From the NCBI GenBank assembly GCA_009602725.1, contig WELB01000234.1, positions 88,642 through 152,641 of the forward strand: a stretch of 64,000 bases of DNA, written 5' to 3'. The stretch is from Spirogloea muscicola. Lineage: Eukaryota > Streptophyta > Zygnematophyceae > Spirogloeales > Spirogloeaceae. Below are positions 12,201 to 21,863 of this stretch, piece by piece; positions within the stretch are counted from its first letter, which is position 1, and each line of letters opens with the position of its first letter. The notes beneath the pieces are model-generated. The model saw only the letters and a program-made list of their open reading frames with translations. It was not told the DNA's origin and did no database searches. The position numbers and the translations under genes are program-made.

Positions 12201-15200
12201 CAATATCATAACCATCGATTGAAACCATTGTGGGTACACAGTAAGAAGGGGCAGCCAAGTGACTCTGCAACTGCAAACATGGTCAAAGATTGAATTCAAC
12301 TTGACTGGTGGCATGTCCTAAAGCAAGTATTCCCAGGAGCAAGCACGCTCACAGGCTGCAGACTTCACCTGTGACCAACTCTGAGGCTCTTCCAGTGGGA
12401 GCTGAGGGAGCTGTTGAGGGCGAGCACTTGGTATTGTCAATTGCAGCTCTTGCAAAGGCCGCACCTTCTTGTGAGGAATTACACTGTTTCTCTGTTGCTT
12501 TTGCGGACCTCCAGTGACCTTCCGCTTCTGCGACGGCACTTTTGGGCCATTCTTTGTGTTGGTTGCAGGGGCAAGCATATCCTGTTGCATCGTATTGATA
12601 GGCCGAAGCTGCCAATCAGCTACTTTGTACTGAGCACAACATAAAGCTTTGCCCATCAGCATAGCTTTGTCAAAACATTTCTATTGCAACCAGCAGAAGG
12701 TCATCAACATAAAGTAAGCTTCCTGGAGACTGCCAAGCAGTGTGCACAAGGCTCGTCTGATGGCACTTGCGCCCAGCACACAAAACGTATATGTCTAATT
12801 TTGGCCCCACTCCACAAGCTTGCCTATTGGCATTCACAACCTCACACACTACTGATGATGACTCCAGTATTCTAAATTTAAGGTTGTGCCTTCTATCAAC
12901 ATCTCCTGCATAATATAGCTCAAGCAGAAGCTGGGAATTTGGACCTGAGGAGAGCCGTCCACAAGCCTTTTGAAGCCCAAGACCATCTGACCTCCTGGCT
13001 CCAGTCTGCTGAATCTCACTGTGCAGCAAAATGTAATTGGCAAGTGGTGCGGTCAAACATCATGATGTGAAGATGTGAAGAAGATGTGAAGATGGCTCAA
13101 TTGGCTCACAGACACGGAAGCGTCAAATACTTCTTCATGGCAAGCACCCGTGACCGACTTGCAAGTCACAGGAACATGCATATGCTGGCAATGTTGTGGT
13201 ACCTTTGTCTCGCGCTTGAAGTTTCTGGCACTGAATAAACGGTGTAACTCCCTCCAGAACATACATGCGACTGTGATTATTGGGCCAGTAGCGGAAGTGG
13301 AAAGACCACTCTCTCCCAGTGACATCATGCATAGGATATGTGACTCCCTCCGGTGAGTTGATATCTGGGAAAAACATCTGGAGAGCGAGACGACTGTTGC
13401 TTGAAACAGAAAGATGGATCAACCAACACAGGCCTCAGCCTTTGTCGTTGATTGAGAGATGAAGGAGCATGACTGAAGTGCTACTCGACTTGGATGCAAA
13501 GTAAGCTTGATACAGAGCATCAATGCAATGTTTCTCCAGAACATGACAGCAATATTGAAGCAGTATTCACTCCAGCCCTGCTCTACAGCATCTCAGGCTT
13601 AAAAACAGCAGAGAAGGCAAAAGGCAATGAGATCACAGACCTCAGCAGCTGCTTTTGGCAGAACAAGTCTGCCAACTCGACCTGCATCACTGGCGCTCAG
13701 TACCTTCTCAAAAAGAAAGACCAATACTGCTGGCTTGCCGCCCCACAGGATGCTTGTTGTACCACTTTTACCAAAGTCAAGACTTTCACCACATAAATAT
13801 CCAAGAGCAGATGCAAACACACCCTCCTACATGTGAAATGGAGTAGCCGCACAAGGTTATAAGCTCATGTCTTGACTCAGAACAGAGCATGCACCAAGAA
13901 CAGATGTACGAATGTGGCTCAGCATGAGGATACGAGCCATCCGCTGGTCTCGAGCCACTAACACCACTAACGTGCTTCCCATTGCTGAAGCTATGGGGAT
14001 GAGGAGTTGACTTGTGCGTGGCTGTAGACTTTTCCACACTCACAACCTCCACTGAAATTGGCGGGATGGCAGCAAGTGTGACTTGATGAGCTGTAGCCTG
14101 TTGAAAGGCAAGCAGATCGGCAGCTACACTTGGTGAGACGCCGTCAGCCCCCTCAGCATCAGTTATAGACATATCTGCAGCAGTGAACAGAACGTTCCCG
14201 CAGGGCTTGGGCGTAGACGAGACAGGTGCTGGTCTCTCCTTCTGCATGCTCAGTGCTTTGAGGGCCTCAGCATCGCATATGGCCTGGGTAATAACATTAT
14301 TTGGCGGGGGGCTACCCCCATCTGCCACCGTAACCTGCTTCTCAAGATTCCTCTGCAGGACGAGGCGCGCCCACATCTCCAAATCAGTAGAGGTGGCCTG
14401 AGTGGTTACAAAAATGTTCAAACCTAACAACAAATGATGAATAAGTGCGTCGGCATTTGCTCCTTCAGACGGAGAGACTTGACATGCTTACATTGTAGCA
14501 TAGCTGCTAAGCAAGAGAATCACAAGCTATCCATAGTGGATGAGCAAGCCTGTCATGAGAAGGTGAGTCAGCCTTGATATTCTGGTTCTGCGCAGTCTAG
14601 TAAAGGCACTACGTTCACGAAGCATTTGCTGCAGAGAACTTACTGATTCATCTGGTGGAGATGTAGCATCAGGTTTGGGTGGCCTTCGCCTTGGTTTGAC
14701 AGGAGGAACAGTCAGATAATTAAATGTACCAGGTTGAGCATCTCCGGGCATAAGTTCCTGAAGGACATGTGCAGGCCCTGGTGAGCAGCATTAATATGAC
14801 TGTTGTTGGCCGCTGCACAAGCCAACTGCCAGCTACCGGGGACTGAGGGCACAGACCCTCAACAACACTTGCCTGGACGTCGCCTCTGCCTGCTGTGCAA
14901 GAAGCGCATTCCACACCACCCGCATCGAGCAGGTAGAAGGTCCTGACTGCAGCTACGCAGCCGCAGTGCACTCTCTGCAGACAAAAGGTTGTCAAGCAGA
15001 TACTTATTGCATAGGACAGGCAATTTGGACCCTGGGGCACTTACCGAAATGACTGTAGATAGATGTGAATTCTGATTCGTGTACTGCAATTGCTTGCACT
15101 TCACATGGCAGAGAATTGTCCTTGCAGACATGCACATAGGCATCACGTGATGCATATGTCCACAGTGAACAGAAGTCTCCAACCCGTCCTTTGATACCTT

Positions 15201-16175
15201 GCTGCAAGATGAGCAGAACCGCCATCCCATATCTTCTTGATGGAATGTCTCACAGAAGCGAAGTCTGTTGTAAGCCAAGCTGGCAGAAGAAACACCAGAA
15301 GAGATACAACACCCACTCAGCTTGAAATGCAAAGAGAAAAGCTTGTCAAGCAAGGAAGCTTGAAAATCCAAGCCCTTGGCCTCACTCTTGACATCGTTGA
15401 GATTGCTGGCTTTGCTGCACTTAGACATGATCAGGCATGATAGGTGGCTTGTCGCCAAAAACTGCTGCAGCGATAGTCATGAGGCTGCAGAAGTTGTTGA
15501 GAGATCTCTAAGCACACCGCTGCTAGACAGTACAGTGTGGCCTTGGCGATTGCAGAGCCACACAGTGACTCTGAGCTAAACTTCAACATGACACCTGCTG
15601 AAAAATGTAAGCTGCTCAAGACAAGGTCGCTAGCCAAGGGGGACAGCTGCTGGAGAGGTCACAGCATTATTCCTTGACTGCAGGAGACGACGAAATTGTG
15701 CAATCCCCTGGTTTGTGCAAGTGCACACATCACCAAGTTCATTTCTGGTGTGTTACTCGTTTGCATTTGCTTCCAAGACCAAGTCCATGCAGAATACTCA
15801 GTGGCAGCAACTGCTGCAGTGTGCCAGGCACCTAGAGCTCCGCCACTGTCTGCAGGCCGGTATATTGATTCGGAATCCGACCAGAATCTGCTTTCATGAG
15901 CACGACTCGAAAGTGCGACTGCAGAGGAGCTCAGGTCCTCCGGCCAACTGCGTGATCAGCAACTGTGCATGCCGGGACGCGTACCCGCAGGCGTTGCAGA
16001 GGTCCGCCAGCTGGCCGCCGCGCTTGGGCCAGCCCTTGCGCCAGGCGGCGGACTCCGTGGCCCTGCATTTGCCGTTGGCGCAGGTCCGGTTCGCGGGGCT
16101 CGGGGGCGTCAGAGCCGCCGCCCGGTCCTTCGCCGGCCCCGGGCCCGCCACGGCGGCCGCTGGGACGCCCGTCAT
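9255..16175 (-). CDS. VAL/HSI2-type transcriptional repressor (zinc finger - B3 - CW)
   Basis: Nuclear sequence-specific repressor. Plant VAL proteins bind RY elements through B3 and recruit chromatin silencers. Exon 1 (16175-15985) and exon 2 (15279-15198) join in phase to give the VAL N-terminal zinc-finger pattern ([38 protein letters not shown]). Exon 3 from 14974 continues RVHCGCVAA...GGVECASC. The B3 domain is split over 13727-13641 ([20 protein letters not shown]), 13377-13203 ([19 protein letters not shown]) and 13018-12945 ([18 protein letters not shown]). The CW zinc finger is at about 11590-11473 ([13 protein letters not shown]). The long last exon (11005-9255) has the VAL-specific [16 protein letters not shown] and [15 protein letters not shown] block. 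A possible EAR-like LQLTI lies near 12430. Exons between the domains and the exact 3' end are tentative: a donor-like site near 9450 could mean one more intron. An N at 16190 sits just upstream of the start. Confidence 0.92.
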
Positions 16176-16485
16176 GGTGCCGCGCCGGNGGCGGCGGCGG
16201 GGCGCGGGCCACCCCGGCGAGGTCTGGACAGGGGAGAGCGTCGCGGGTTCCCGGCGCCTTCAGGCACGTCGCGGGCTCGACTCGCGGCGGGCCCGTCGTT
16301 GATCCGCACCTGGCTGGCTGGCTGGCTGGCTTTGATCAAAAGGTCCGCCGCACAGCGCGAGGAAACACCCTCTCCTCTCCATCCTCTCCTGAGGAAGTGA
16401 CTTTCCCAGGAAGGCATTCCCTAAGGGGGCAACGCAAGCGCGGCCAGATTGACTGGTGGCTGGGAGAGGCCAGCCCAAAAGAGAG

Positions 16486-16532
16486 AAGTGCTCGCCCATA
16501 GAGAAGAGTGGCTGGCAAAGCCAGCCCAAAAG
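16486..16532 (-). repeat. Hairpin element copy, inverted
   Basis: Contains GTGCTCGCCCATAGAGAAG and GGCTGGCAAAGCCAGCC, an exact 7-bp stem. An almost identical 45-bp block recurs at 21678-21722. Confidence 0.7.
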
Positions 16533-17333
16533 AACAGCGCTAAACAGGAATGGACAAGGACAGAAGAAGCCTGGGTGCTAAGTAAAAAGAGCGAAACCGG
16601 TCAGGGCAACAAGGGCTGTGAACAGCCAGCACGACAGAAACTGACCAAATGAAGTTACTGACAAGGTCCGAAGGGGCCAAAAAACGCTTTCCCAAAAGCT
16701 TTCCTGGTAAGGTAATTTCACTTAGTAACCTCAACTTGAGCCGCAAAGAGGAGCAATCGTTGTGTAAGGCCAACAAGAAACAGCTCTTATGATGCAGAGG
16801 GCGGTGGCTGTGATTGGCCAGCCCAGAAAAAGAATGCAGGCATTGGCTGTGAGAGGCCAGGAATGAATAAGCGCGCCGTGCGCATGAAAGGTTGGCCAAT
16901 CGTGCCAGTGTACTTGTTGTTGCGAGAACAAAGCCAGAAGTGAGAGGGGCTAAGATAACAGAACTAATCATTATTAAAGGGGCGCTAGTACCCACAAGCG
17001 AGCACAGAGAGAGAAGGCGTGCAGTGCGCATGAGATGAGAGGGAGGCCACAATAAGCCGATAGGCCGTTCAGGAATAAGCGGGGCTACACCAAGCGAAGC
17101 GGCTTGCCTGGCGTGCAGTATCTCAACGCCAAGGCCAGACAGGTGAGCAGGCCGGCTTCGATGCCGCTGGCTTGCTCGCTCGCCTGTCAGACTCGCTCCA
17201 GTATGACAAGGCTTTTGCAGTAAGTGGACTTGTGAGGAGGCCGGGCTTTGGCTGCTGCTTCTGGATTCGGCTGAGGTGACAGTTCCGGCGCTTGACTTGG
17301 GGCTGCTGACTAGGTGTTATTCAGCATCCATTA

Positions 17334-17776
17334 GTGCAGCCGCTTGTGGAGCTGTCTAAAAGTGTTCAGGCCCCTCCGGACCATGGCCTTGCTTTTCCTT
17401 GCTCTCTGCTTTGCCATGCTGCGGCGAACACCGCTCGCAGCAAGGCGGCCAAACACGCTGACAACCCGGCTGGAGACGAGTTCGTACCCCTGCCCGTGGA
17501 TGTGCACGGGGCTCTCGGGTCCCAGTGGCTCGACCTGCTAGCCAGGCTTGCGCGACGCGCCGTCCCGCAGGCACGGTGAGCCGGCTGACTTCAGTGCCGC
17601 TGGCTCGTGGGCCCAGGTATATCGCATGCGTCTTTCAATCTCCCTACAGCGGTCCATGGCCCACGCCTTGCATCTGCGTGCTGGCCGTGCTCTCGCTGCA
17701 GCCTGGCTTTCATCAGGGGAATTGTTATCCTGCAGCTAGTCTGTCGGATTTGAGGCTCCTCACTCGTAACTACTGA
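17334..17776 (+). pseudogene. Non-LTR-like retroelement C-terminal fragment, frameshifted
   Basis: Reads SKAAKHADNPAGDEFVPL, PVDVHGALGSQWLDLLARL, then after a frame change near 17570 EPADFSAAGSWAQVYRMRL, SLQRSMAHALHLRAGRALAA, and after a second change LSDLRLLTRNY-stop at 17776. The block (acidic FVPLPVDVHG motif, Leu-rich segment, Arg-rich RAGRAL segment, terminal DLRLLTR-x-Y) recurs across the window. No reverse transcriptase domain is present here. Assignment to LINE-type elements is inferred from the C-terminal layout and repetition. This copy shows the uninterrupted site that is occupied by an insertion at 21276-21386. Confidence 0.6.
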
Positions 17777-18419
17777 GTGGTCCATCCTACAACCGTTCTG
17801 CCATAGCGCTTTAGGCTCCTCCGTCATTTGGCCCCTTCGAACCTTTGTCAGAGATTTTCGGGCTGGCTTTTCACAGCCCTTGCCCCATTGATTGCCCCGT
17901 TTGATAAGGACGGTTCTCGAAGCCCCTTTGCTGATGAGGTAATCGTGCGAATGCCGGCTGAAGAAAGAAAGAGCGCGCCCATAGAGAAAGGGGGCCAGCA
18001 AAGCCAGCCCAGAAAGAAGGAGGACGAGAGAGGGAGAGGGGATTTTCAAGCACCCGGCCTACCGCAACTCGCCAGCTGCTCTTCAGCAGGCTCCGCCTCT
18101 CCTGGGAGCGTCTCTCTCCCCATACCCTCAATGGGCGAGCCCTGCTCTCTTTCTCCCCTGCCCGTCTAGCATCTTCCGGCCCCTTTGCAGCTGCTACACG
18201 CTTGTATGCCGGCTTTTCGCAGCCCCTTGGCCCCATTGGGAGTACCACTTCTTCCTGCCCGTCAGCCGCGGCTGCCGCCCACTTGCTCGCGCTTGCGAGG
18301 CGGCGTGCCTGGGCAGCCGGGCGCAGGTCGCCGCTCACGTCCCCAGCGCTCTGCTGTCGCGCCCTGGAGAAGAGGCGGCAGCTGACGTGGAGACCTACCG
18401 CTGCCTTCCCATTCGCTGT

Positions 18420-18620
18420 AGTCTTTTTTGCATTATGCTCCTGTACTTTTGGCACATTCCGCTCGGCAAGGAGGAAAAAGTTGCTGATCATCCGTCGGAT
18501 GACGAGTTTTTCCCCTTGCCATCGACGTCCAGGGGGCGCTCGGCTTCTGGCTCTGGCCAGGGGACATACTTCCAGGAGCATAGCCTCTCCGACCTGCGCC
18601 TGCTTAGCAGGGGTTACTGA
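18420..18620 (+). pseudogene. Internally deleted retroelement C-terminal fragment
   Basis: Reads KEEKVADHPSDDEFFPLP, then jumps by an in-frame deletion directly to GQGTYFQEHSLSDLRLLSRG-Y-stop at 18620, so the middle of the usual block is missing. Followed by the family tail GTTACTGAGT. Confidence 0.55.
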
Positions 18621-18705
18621 GTGGTTAGTAGCTGCTTTGTTTTTTCTTGTGTGCTTGTCATTTCTGCTGCTTCGCCTTAGGGCTTCGCCTGGCTTCCCCC
18701 CCCCT

Positions 18706-18775
18706 CTTCTTGTACTCTGTTCATTCTTTTTTGGGCTGGCTGTTCCAGCCCATATTCTCAATGGGCGAGCCCTTC
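18706..18775 (+). repeat. Hairpin element copy
   Basis: Shares with the 21290-21372 insert the run CTTGTACTCTG, the TTTTTTGGGCTGGCTGTTCC stem, and CTCAATGGGCGAGC followed by pyrimidines. No flanking direct repeat is visible. Confidence 0.7.
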
Positions 18776-18811
18776 TTCTGCTCGGCGCTCGGTCGCTCGA
18801 GCTCCTGCACC

Positions 18812-18988
18812 GGCTCGCAGCGCTATGTTGATCGCATGCGCTTGGCCGTCTCGCTGCAGAGGTCCATGGCCCGTGCGCTGCACCTTCGTGCCGGGAGAGC
18901 CCTCGCTGCTGCCTCTGACTCTGTCCAGGGGACCCACTTCCAGGACCCTAGCCTCTCTGATTTGCGGCTGCTTAGCAGGGGTTACTGA
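18812..18988 (+). pseudogene. Retroelement C-terminal fragment, short open copy
   Basis: In frame from about GSQRYVDRMRLAVSLQRSM through ARALHLRAGRALAAAS to PSLSDLRLLSRGY-stop. A hairpin repeat (18725-18775) sits immediately upstream, so this copy is 5'-truncated close to that element. Confidence 0.55.
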
Positions 18989-19399
18989 GTAATTTGTAGC
19001 TGCTTTCTTTCTTTGTGTGCTTTGGTTTCTTAGCGCTTCCTCTGGCTTCCTCTGGCCCCCTTCTCGTTCTTTGTTCATTCTTTTTTGGGCTGGCTTGTCC
19101 AGCCCCTATTCTCAATGGGCGAGCACTTTCTCTTTCTTCTATGTTGAGTGCTTCGTAGCCGCTTTGATTCTTTTTGTGCTTGTTTTTCTTAGCGCTTCCC
19201 TTGGCCCCCTTTCCCTTGCTCCCTTTTTGTACCTGGCCATTTGGCCTACATTTCTTTCTAATACACGATCTTTTCCTTTCCTTCTCCAGCCCCTATCCTC
19301 AATGGGCGAGCCCTTCTTCTTTCTTTCTTATGTTCCGACGTTACCCAAGGGGAGCAGGCCGACTTTAACGCGGCAGGCTCTCTCGCCCTGATTTAGGCA

Positions 19400-19548
19400 T
19401 GCCCCTGTCTGTATTGCTGCAGCGGTCAATGGCACACGCGTTGCATCTGCGTGCCGGGCGCCCTTTGCCTGCAGCCTGGCTGTAGACAGGTGACCGCTAC
19501 CCGGAGCCTAGTGACTCTGACCTGCGGCTGACTCAAAAGGGAATATTG
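19400..19548 (+). pseudogene. Retroelement C-terminal fragment, degraded
   Basis: Recognisable as LSVLLQRSMAHALHLRAGR followed by an in-frame stop and then SDLRL...KGY. More diverged than its neighbours. The tail with a GGGCTGGCCAATCACAGCC hairpin follows at about 19617. Confidence 0.45.
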
Positions 19549-19971
19549 AGCACCCAGTGGCACTTGAGTCGCTGTCTGCCTTTGGCGCTTTTCTGGCCCC
19601 TTTTATTCATTCCTTTTTCTGGGCTGGCCAATCACAGCCATCGCCCGCTACTGAAAGAGTTGTTGTTCTTCTTGCACATTCCTGTGTGCTGGTCTTTCAC
19701 AGGCATTGCCTTACCTTTGCAAGAGCCGCTTTCTTTCTGCTAAGAAGAATATGCGGCTGCTGATATATGAATGAGCGGCAATATAAGAAAGTGGCACTTC
19801 CAAATGGGCGAGGGCTGTGAATAGCCAGCCCGAAAGAGAGGAGGCCCGCGGTGCACATGAATGAAAGGGTGGCCAATCCAAGCCAGTACATTGTCAAGGC
19901 AAAAGTTAGTGCAAGGATGGGGCTACTTGAAACGAAGCCCTATGTCAGGTGGCTAAGGTAACACTATGACG

Positions 19972-20075
19972 TTAATACCTACGAGTGAGCACATACAAAT
20001 CCGGAGCCCGAGCGCCGGCACAGAAGCCGGTGGCCTGAGGCAAAGCGCGCCCAGCACGCCCGAAAGAAAGTGGCT
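19972..20075 (-). pseudogene. Retroelement C-terminal fragment, second subfamily
   Basis: On the minus strand reads AGRALPQATGFCAGARAPDL then YVLTRRY-stop. It belongs to the subfamily with GFRGGAPAPQ...LTRGY also seen at 20276-20640 and 50216-50320. Two hairpin repeats lie just beside it (20075-20170). Confidence 0.45.
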
Positions 20076-20275
20076 CTCCCAAAGGGGGCGAGGGCTGTGA
20101 ACAGCCAGCCAAAGGAAAGTGGATCTTCCAAAGGGCGCGAGGGCTGTGAACAGCTAGCCCGAAAAGAATTGACAAGGTTCGAAGGGCAACGAAAACCTAA
20201 GGGGTTTGCCAACAAGGGCTTGTCACTTTTCCCGATTAGGCAAGAGAGACGGCTCTCCACGACGACATCAGGCTC

Positions 20276-20640
20276 ATGCTTCACACCAGAACAGAAGTGA
20301 GCTCTTCTAACCTTGTCAACTCTATTCGTGCACTATGGAGATGTACAAGTGCTGCGGTATGGAATGGTCCTCCCTCATCCAGCATCTGCCCTGGCTGGTT
20401 GACGTGCGCTGCCACAGTTGGGGGGACAGCTTGGGGCACACTACATTCGGCAGGCAGTAGTTGCGTAGTAAAGCATGCGGCTCCCGCTAAAAGTGCAGCG
20501 CTCGCAAGCTCTGCCTGTTTGTCAGCGTGCTGGGCGCGCTCTAAGTCAGGCACCGGCTTCCGTGGCGGCACTCCGGCTCCTCAAAATAGCCTGTCGCATT
20601 TGTATCTGCTCACCCGTGGGTACTGTTACCTTGCCACAGC
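20276..20640 (+). pseudogene. Retroelement C-terminal fragment, second subfamily, multiply broken
   Basis: Nucleotides 20330-20460 align closely with the better-preserved copy at 63860-63990 (both encode WSSLIQHL...LVD). The 3' part ends TPAPQNSLSHLYLLTRGY. Frame changes and stops interrupt it, so it cannot encode the full segment. Confidence 0.5.
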
Positions 20641-20869
20641 ATGGTCATAACAGCTCTTAACCAGGACACTTGTAAGGCTAGGATGGGCCTCCCTTTCAAT
20701 TTCATGCGCATTCCGCACCTTTTCTCCCTCTCTCTTCCGATATAAGGCAGTGGTGTGAAATAGGAGCTTTGTGACCCTCAGTCAACTGCTGCAAGTCGGA
20801 GTAACTTGCAGCTGGAAATGATGCACCCCGAAGAGACGAAGAAGCAGCATCCATGGCACGGCCTGCCAG

Positions 20870-20975
20870 CATGGGGCTTCGCTTCATGTAGCCCCACTTC
20901 TTGCACTAACTTTTGTCTAAACAATGTATTGGCTTGAGTTGGCCACTCTTTCATTTCTGCGCACCGCGCGCCTCT
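20870..20975 (+). repeat. Dispersed repeat B, about 100 bp
   Basis: Contains GGGGCTTCGCTTCATG...AGCCCC, CTTGCACTAACTTTTGTC, AACAATGTATTGGCTTGAG and a GCGCACCGCGCGCC end. Inverted relatives lie at 19840-19925 and 55008-55072; forward relatives lie at 50392-50455 and, partly, 58722-58770. No coding capacity is seen. Confidence 0.65.
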
Positions 20976-21126
20976 TGTAGAAGAAGTGGCACTCCCAATG
21001 GGGGCAAGGGCTGCGAAAAGCCAGCCCAAAAAGAATTCACAAAGGTTCAGAGGGGGCCTAAGAGCGGTGAGCAGCTACAAAGGGGCCTGAGAATGCTATG
21101 GTAAAACAGGGGGAGGATGGATCAGT

Positions 21127-21480
21127 CAGTAATTACGAGTGAGGAGCCTCAGATCCGACAGACTAGCTACCGGGAAGCTATCACCCTGACGAAAGCCAGA
21201 GCCCGCAGCGAGAGCACGGCCAGCTCGCAGATGCAGAGCGTGGGCCATGGACCGCTGCAGGGATACAGAGAGGCGCATCCGGTATACCTTCTTCTTGGGC
21301 TTCTTGTACTCTGCTCATTCTTTTTTGGGCTGGCTGTTCCAGCCCCTATCCTCAATGGGCGAGCTCTTTCTTCATCCGGTATACCTGAGCCCACGAGCCA
21401 GCGGCGTTGAAGTCGGCTGGCTCGCCGCGTCTGCGGGACACAGCCCGCCGCGCAAGCCTAGCCAACAGGTCAAGCCGACT
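21127..21480 (-). pseudogene. Retroelement C-terminal fragment interrupted by an 83-bp insertion
   Basis: On the minus strand 21480-21386 reads LDLLARLARRAVS...EPADFNAAGSWAQVYRM and 21276-21127 continues RLSVSLQRSMAHALHLRAG and on to the end near LLTRNY. Between them is an 83-bp element flanked by 14-bp direct repeats. Deleting the insert plus one repeat rejoins ...AQVYRM-RLSVSLQRSM exactly as in the copy at 17586-17665. Confidence 0.65.
21276..21386 (+). mobile_element. 83-bp hairpin element with 14-bp target-site duplications
   Basis: Direct repeats CATCCGGTATACCT occupy 21276-21289 and 21373-21386. The 83 bases between them (21290-21372) contain a perfect 7-bp-stem hairpin, GGGCTGG-CTGTT-CCAGCCC, then CTCAATGGGCGAGC and a pyrimidine run. 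Near-identical sequence occurs at 18706-18775, 19050-19130 and 19285-19330, and inverted at 16486-16532, 17965-18030 and 21670-21725. No terminal inverted repeats and no coding capacity are visible. The 14-bp duplication and the CTTTCTT-like end fit target-primed reverse transcription, as for a SINE or a very 5'-truncated LINE tail. Confidence 0.75.
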
Positions 21481-21863
21481 CTTGTAGTCTCTTGCATGGC
21501 TGTGGGGTTTCGGCGCCCTTCGGGCCTTGTCCATTCTTTCTGGGCTGGCTATTCACATGTTTTGGACAAGGAAGTGACCTCTTCCAAGGTGGGGCGGGGG
21601 CGAAAAGCCATCCCAAAATGGCAGCCCAGAAAGCTGATCAAGTGGCCTTAGTTCTTCAGCTGGTGGCATAAGAAGAAGTGCTCGCCCATAGAGAAGAGTG
21701 GCTGGCAAAGCCAGCCCAAAAAGAATGGACAATATCCCAAGCCAAAGAAAGAGGTGCCGAAAGAAGAAAGTGCGCGCCCAGAAAAAGAACTACACTACAG
21801 CCCATGCCTTTGGACTAAGGACTTGGACTTGGCATAAGGACTTGTCAGTTTTGCCGTCTGGAG

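Larger units (their letters stand above)
16300..21760. repeat. Repeat-rich cluster of degraded retroelement 3' ends and short hairpin repeats
   Basis: No intact cellular gene is visible in this 5.4-kb stretch. It holds at least seven broken copies of one retroelement C-terminal coding segment in both orientations (listed separately). It also has about twenty copies of a short repeat whose core forms a hairpin (GGCTGGC-N-GCCAGCC or GGGCTG-N-CAGCC) and several copies of an about 100-bp repeat containing GGCGCGCGGTGCGCATGAAA. A (CTGG)n microsatellite lies at 16308-16331. The 3' tails after successive element stops are themselves similar (GTAGCTGCTTT..., then AGCGCTT...GGCCCC), showing repeated insertion or duplication of one family. 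Confidence 0.8.

Noticed and set aside
14979-15197. Minus-strand frame reading [12 protein letters not shown] as the third VAL zinc-finger exon
   Set aside because: The exon starting at 14974 (RVHCGCVAA...GGVECASC) fits the family pattern and splice phase far better, so this stretch is treated as intron.
16440-16540. Hairpins read as bacterial-type terminators
   Set aside because: The genome is eukaryotic and the hairpins are dispersed repeat copies unrelated to gene ends.
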